Shown here: positions 4,562 to 7,209 of the stretch, in pieces
Layout of the letters: every line of letters begins with the position of its first letter
Numbering within the stretch: position 1 is the stretch's first letter
Source: Ilumatobacteraceae bacterium
Lineage (GTDB): Bacteria; Actinomycetota; Acidimicrobiia; Acidimicrobiales; Ilumatobacteraceae
Direction: 5' to 3'
Assembly: GCA_019090765.1 (NCBI GenBank)
Contig: JAHRVJ010000202.1
Coordinates: 1 to 7,209, forward strand
Length of the DNA stretch: 7,209 nucleotides
Position numbers and translations under genes: made by a program
The notes under the pieces: model-generated
The model's database searches: none
The model's input: the letters and a program-made list of their open reading frames with translations, nothing else
Told to the model about the DNA's origin: nothing

Positions 4562-7209
4562 GTGGACCACTCTGGAACCGCCGCGCGCCGCCTGGCCGCA
4601 GCTGCAATTATTGACGGGCAGCGACTGAGCTACCCCGACGCGCTCCCGATCTCGGAATGGCGTGACGAGCTACTCGCGGCGATCGCGGAGCACCAGGTTG
4701 TGATCGTCGCCGGCGAAACAGGTTCCGGCAAGAGTACCCAACTCCCCAAACTGTGTTTGGAAGCTGGGCGCGGCGTGGAGGGGATGATTGGACACACCCA
4801 GCCGCGGCGCGTCGCTGCGCGCACGATTGCCGAACGCGTGGCTGAGGAACTCGGCTCACCACTCGGCAGCGACGTTGGCTACACCGTTCGCTTCACCGAC
4901 CAGGTTGGCGATCGCACCCTGGTCAAGGTGATGACCGACGGCATCTTGCTCGCTGAGATTCAGCGCGACCCGATGCTGAGTCAATACGACACCCTGATCA
5001 TCGATGAAGCCCATGAGCGCAGTTTGAATATCGACTTCATCCTTGGCTACCTCAAACAGTTGCTGCCCCAGCGTCGCGACCTGAAGCTGGTTGTCACATC
5101 AGCCACGATCGACACCCAGCGTTTCGCCCGCCACTTCGCGCTGCCGTCAATCGACGACGCGGCCGGCGAACCCATCGATGCTCCCGTCATCGAAGTGGCC
5201 GGCCGAACCTATCCCGTCGAGGTCAGGTACCGGCCCATTGAGTCTGACAGCGACCAGGTGCAAGCAATTATCGGCGGAGTTCAGGAGTTGGTGCTGGAAG
5301 GACCAGGTGACGTGCTGGTGTTTCTTTCAGGGGAACGTGAGATTCACGACACCGCGGATGCGTTGCGGCGGCTCCAACTCACCGACGTCGAAGTGTTGCC
5401 GCTGTACGCACGGCTATCTGCGGTTGAGCAGCACCGCATCTTCGAGACACCAAAGCGTGGCGTACGCGGATGCCGTGTCGTGCTGGCCACAAATATTGCG
5501 GAGACATCGCTCACTGTTCCCGGCGTCAGATATGTGATCGATGCCGGCAGCGCGCGGATTTCTCGATATAGCCGCCGCCTCAAAGTGCAACGGTTGCCGA
5601 TCGAGCCGGTATCGCAGGCGTCGGCGAATCAACGGTCCGGTCGTTGCGGCCGCGTTGCCCCGGGGATCTGTATCCGGCTGTACGACGAGGACGATTTCGC
5701 GGCGCGAGAAGAGTTCACCGAGCCTGAGATTCTGCGCACCAACCTTGCGTCGGTCATCTTGCAGATGACTGCCATCGGTCTCGGTGACGTTGCCGGGTTC
5801 CCCTTCCTTGAGCCGCCCGAGAAGGCGTCCATCCGCGATGGCTACTTGCTGCTTGAGGAGCTCGCCGCGATCAGCGATCAACGGCTGACAAAACTTGGTC
5901 GAAAGCTGGCGCGGCTTCCGGTTGACCCGCGACTCGGTCGAATGGTGCTGGAGGCCGACAGTCAACAATGCGTGCGTGAGGTGTTGGTAATCGCATCGGC
6001 GTTGTCGATTCAAGATCCCCGCGAACGTCCCGACGACAAGCGCGAGAAGGCTGCGGAGCTACACAACCGGTTCAAGGCCGAAGGGTCCGATTTCCTTACC
6101 CTCGTGGCTCTCTGGGACTATCTCCGCAAGCAGCAGCGTGAGCTTTCCGGCAATCAGTTTCGTCGGATGTGTCGCCGCGAGTTCCTCAATTACCTGCGGG
6201 TCAGGGAGTGGATGGATCTCTACAGCCAGTTGCGTCGGGTTGCTGGAACCGTCGGGGTTCGGCCAGGGGGCGAGGACAGCCATCCCGATCATGTCCATCG
6301 GGCGGTCCTTTCCGGCTTGCTTTCACATGTGGGCATGCGTGACCGCGACACACGAGAGTTCATCGGTGCTCGACAGGCCCGGTTCGTCGTCGCTCCAGGG
6401 TCAGTGGTCACTCGTCGCCCTCCCCAGTGGATCATGGCTGGCGAACTGGTTGAGACGAACCGGCTGTACGCCCGCCGTGTGGCCGCGATCCAACCCGAGT
6501 GGGCCGAACAGGCGGGTCGGCACATTGTTAAACGTTCCTATGGCGAGCCGCGCTGGGATCGGCAAGCCGGACGCGCCGTCGTCACTGAAACTGTCACGCT
6601 TTTCGGGCTGCCAATCATCAGCGACCGGACGATTGGGTACCATCGTGTCGACCATGCTGAGGCTCGAGCGTGGTTCATCACCAAGGCGCTGATCGAAGGT
6701 GACCTTGCCGATGAGGGTTGGGCTGATCGTCATCGTTTCGTTGGAGCGAACGTCGCCCTCCTGGATCGTGTACGAGCGCTGGCCGAACGGGTACGACGCG
6801 TCGAGGTAGTCGATGACGAAATGCTGTTCGGGTTCTTCGATAAGCGAGTTGGCGAAGATGTCACATCGAGCCGCCACTTCGATCGCTGGTGGAAGTCGAT
6901 TCGCCCTAATGACCCAGGCCTGCTCGAGATTGGGGAAGACATCGTCGAATCCGGTGGCCTTCATCGCGACGACTTCCCCGATGTTTGGCGGCAACGCGGT
7001 GCCAAGGGCGAAATCGAACTCCCATTGACCTATCGCTACGCGCCCGGCGAACCGCTCGATGGAGTCACGGTTCATCTACCGTTGGCTGGGCTCAACCAGA
7101 TAACCGACGACGGCTTTGATTGGCAGGTGCCTGGCCACCGCAATGAACTGGCGACGGCGCTGATCAAGTCGCTACCAAAGTCAATCCGGCGTCAACTGAT
7201 CCCGCTCGG
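4562..7209 (+). CDS. hrpA: ATP-dependent RNA helicase HrpA, DEAH box (3' end outside window)
   Basis: The frame is open from GTG 4562 to the right edge: 882 codons plus 2 nt, with no stop and no frameshift seen. HrpA proteins are about 1300 residues, so roughly a third lies outside. Superfamily 2 motifs are intact: Walker A GETGSGKST (51-59), TQPRR motif Ia, DEAH (148-151), SAT (180-182), TNIAETSL motif V (from 310) and QRSGRCGRV motif VI (357-365). The Cys in motif VI is typical of HrpA. An HA2/winged-helix part follows (about 390-540), then an OB-fold region (about 575-650), then the start of the HrpA-specific C-terminal region known as DUF3418 (from about 690), including RHFDRWWK and the IKSLPKSIRRQL segment. 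HrpA is a cytoplasmic RNA helicase linked in E. coli to fimbrial mRNA processing and, more recently, to rescue of collided ribosomes. The 9-nt gap to the ABC gene implies co-transcription. The leader before Walker A looks shorter than I recall for E. coli HrpA. Confidence 0.95.
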   Translation, partial: MDHSGTAARRLAAAAIIDGQRLSYPDALPISEWRDELLAAIAEHQVVIVAGETGSGKSTQLPKLCLEAGRGVEGMIGHTQPRRVAARTIAERVAEELGSPLGSDVGYTVRFTDQVGDRTLVKVMTDGILLAEIQRDPMLSQYDTLIIDEAHERSLNIDFILGYLKQLLPQRRDLKLVVTSATIDTQRFARHFALPSIDDAAGEPIDAPVIEVAGRTYPVEVRYRPIESDSDQVQAIIGGVQELVLEGPGDVLVFLSGEREIHDTADALRRLQLTDVEVLPLYARLSAVEQHRIFETPKRGVRGCRVVLATNIAETSLTVPGVRYVIDAGSARISRYSRRLKVQRLPIEPVSQASANQRSGRCGRVAPGICIRLYDEDDFAAREEFTEPEILRTNLASVILQMTAIGLGDVAGFPFLEPPEKASIRDGYLLLEELAAISDQRLTKLGRKLARLPVDPRLGRMVLEADSQQCVREVLVIASALSIQDPRERPDDKREKAAELHNRFKAEGSDFLTLVALWDYLRKQQRELSGNQFRRMCRREFLNYLRVREWMDLYSQLRRVAGTVGVRPGGEDSHPDHVHRAVLSGLLSHVGMRDRDTREFIGARQARFVVAPGSVVTRRPPQWIMAGELVETNRLYARRVAAIQPEWAEQAGRHIVKRSYGEPRWDRQAGRAVVTETVTLFGLPIISDRTIGYHRVDHAEARAWFITKALIEGDLADEGWADRHRFVGANVALLDRVRALAERVRRVEVVDDEMLFGFFDKRVGEDVTSSRHFDRWWKSIRPNDPGLLEIGEDIVESGGLHRDDFPDVWRQRGAKGEIELPLTYRYAPGEPLDGVTVHLPLAGLNQITDDGFDWQVPGHRNELATALIKSLPKSIRRQLIPL

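Noticed and set aside
4550..4564. ABC half 2 and hrpA are in the same frame, separated only by TGA, so stop readthrough could give an ABC-helicase fusion
   Set aside because: A ribosome-binding site and GTG start exist for hrpA, the ABC protein has a normal C-terminal end, and nothing visible (no selenocysteine or readthrough structure) supports recoding.
5414..6013. Reverse-strand open frame (199 codons) opposite HrpA motifs V-VI
   Set aside because: It is rich in Arg, His and Gln as expected of a shadow frame, and the + strand there encodes clearly conserved helicase motifs.
6401..7075. Long reverse-strand open frame (224 codons) opposite the hrpA C-terminal region
   Set aside because: It lies wholly opposite well-conserved HrpA coding sequence, has no recognisable domain, and its translation looks like an antisense shadow of a G+C-rich gene.
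4562..7209. Possible frameshift or decay in the helicase gene, since no complete open frame ends inside the window
   Set aside because: Reading codon by codon from 4562 gives an unbroken HrpA sequence with all motifs in order up to the edge; the missing 3' end is simply cut by the window.

Overview
The window is a G+C-rich bacterial segment in which every gene is on the + strand. Three things point to an actinobacterium (Actinomycetota): the GTG starts, the ABC pair resembling mycobacterial Rv1273c/Rv1272c, and the LPxTG sorting signal ending in RR. Third-codon-position G+C looks high but not extreme, since codons such as TTG, GTT and CTT are common. That suggests a moderate-G+C lineage, but I cannot fix the genus. 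This taxonomic call is inference.

Layout. Positions 1-228 are the 3' end of a sortase-anchored surface protein whose start lies outside the window. Positions 229-294 are a short intergenic region holding a near-perfect 22-bp palindrome (257-278), the likely operator of the next gene, followed by a -10-like hexamer (283-288). Four genes then follow with overlaps or a 9-nt gap: a TetR-family regulator (295-864), ABC exporter half 1 (861-2600), ABC exporter half 2 (2597-4552), and the DEAH-box RNA helicase HrpA (4562 to the right edge, incomplete). The last three each have a purine-rich ribosome-binding site 7 nt before the start, so the four genes look like one translationally coupled operon.

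How the genes work together. The two ABC proteins read as one asymmetric heterodimer. Half 1 lacks the catalytic Walker B glutamate (Asp instead) and the H-loop histidine (Gln instead) but has a canonical signature motif. Half 2 has canonical Walker B and H-loop residues but an altered signature (SAGEK). This gives one competent and one degenerate ATP site. The TetR protein probably represses its own promoter and the transporter in response to a small, probably hydrophobic ligand, which may be the transported compound. HrpA, an RNA helicase implicated in mRNA processing and ribosome-related functions, is either a passenger of this operon or is deliberately co-expressed with the transporter.

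I did not find a clearly new kind of system, mobile element, CRISPR array, tRNA or rRNA. The points most worth following are the operator/promoter arrangement, the complementary degeneracy of the ABC pair, and the link of hrpA to an efflux-type operon. There is no gene-free stretch longer than about 70 bases.
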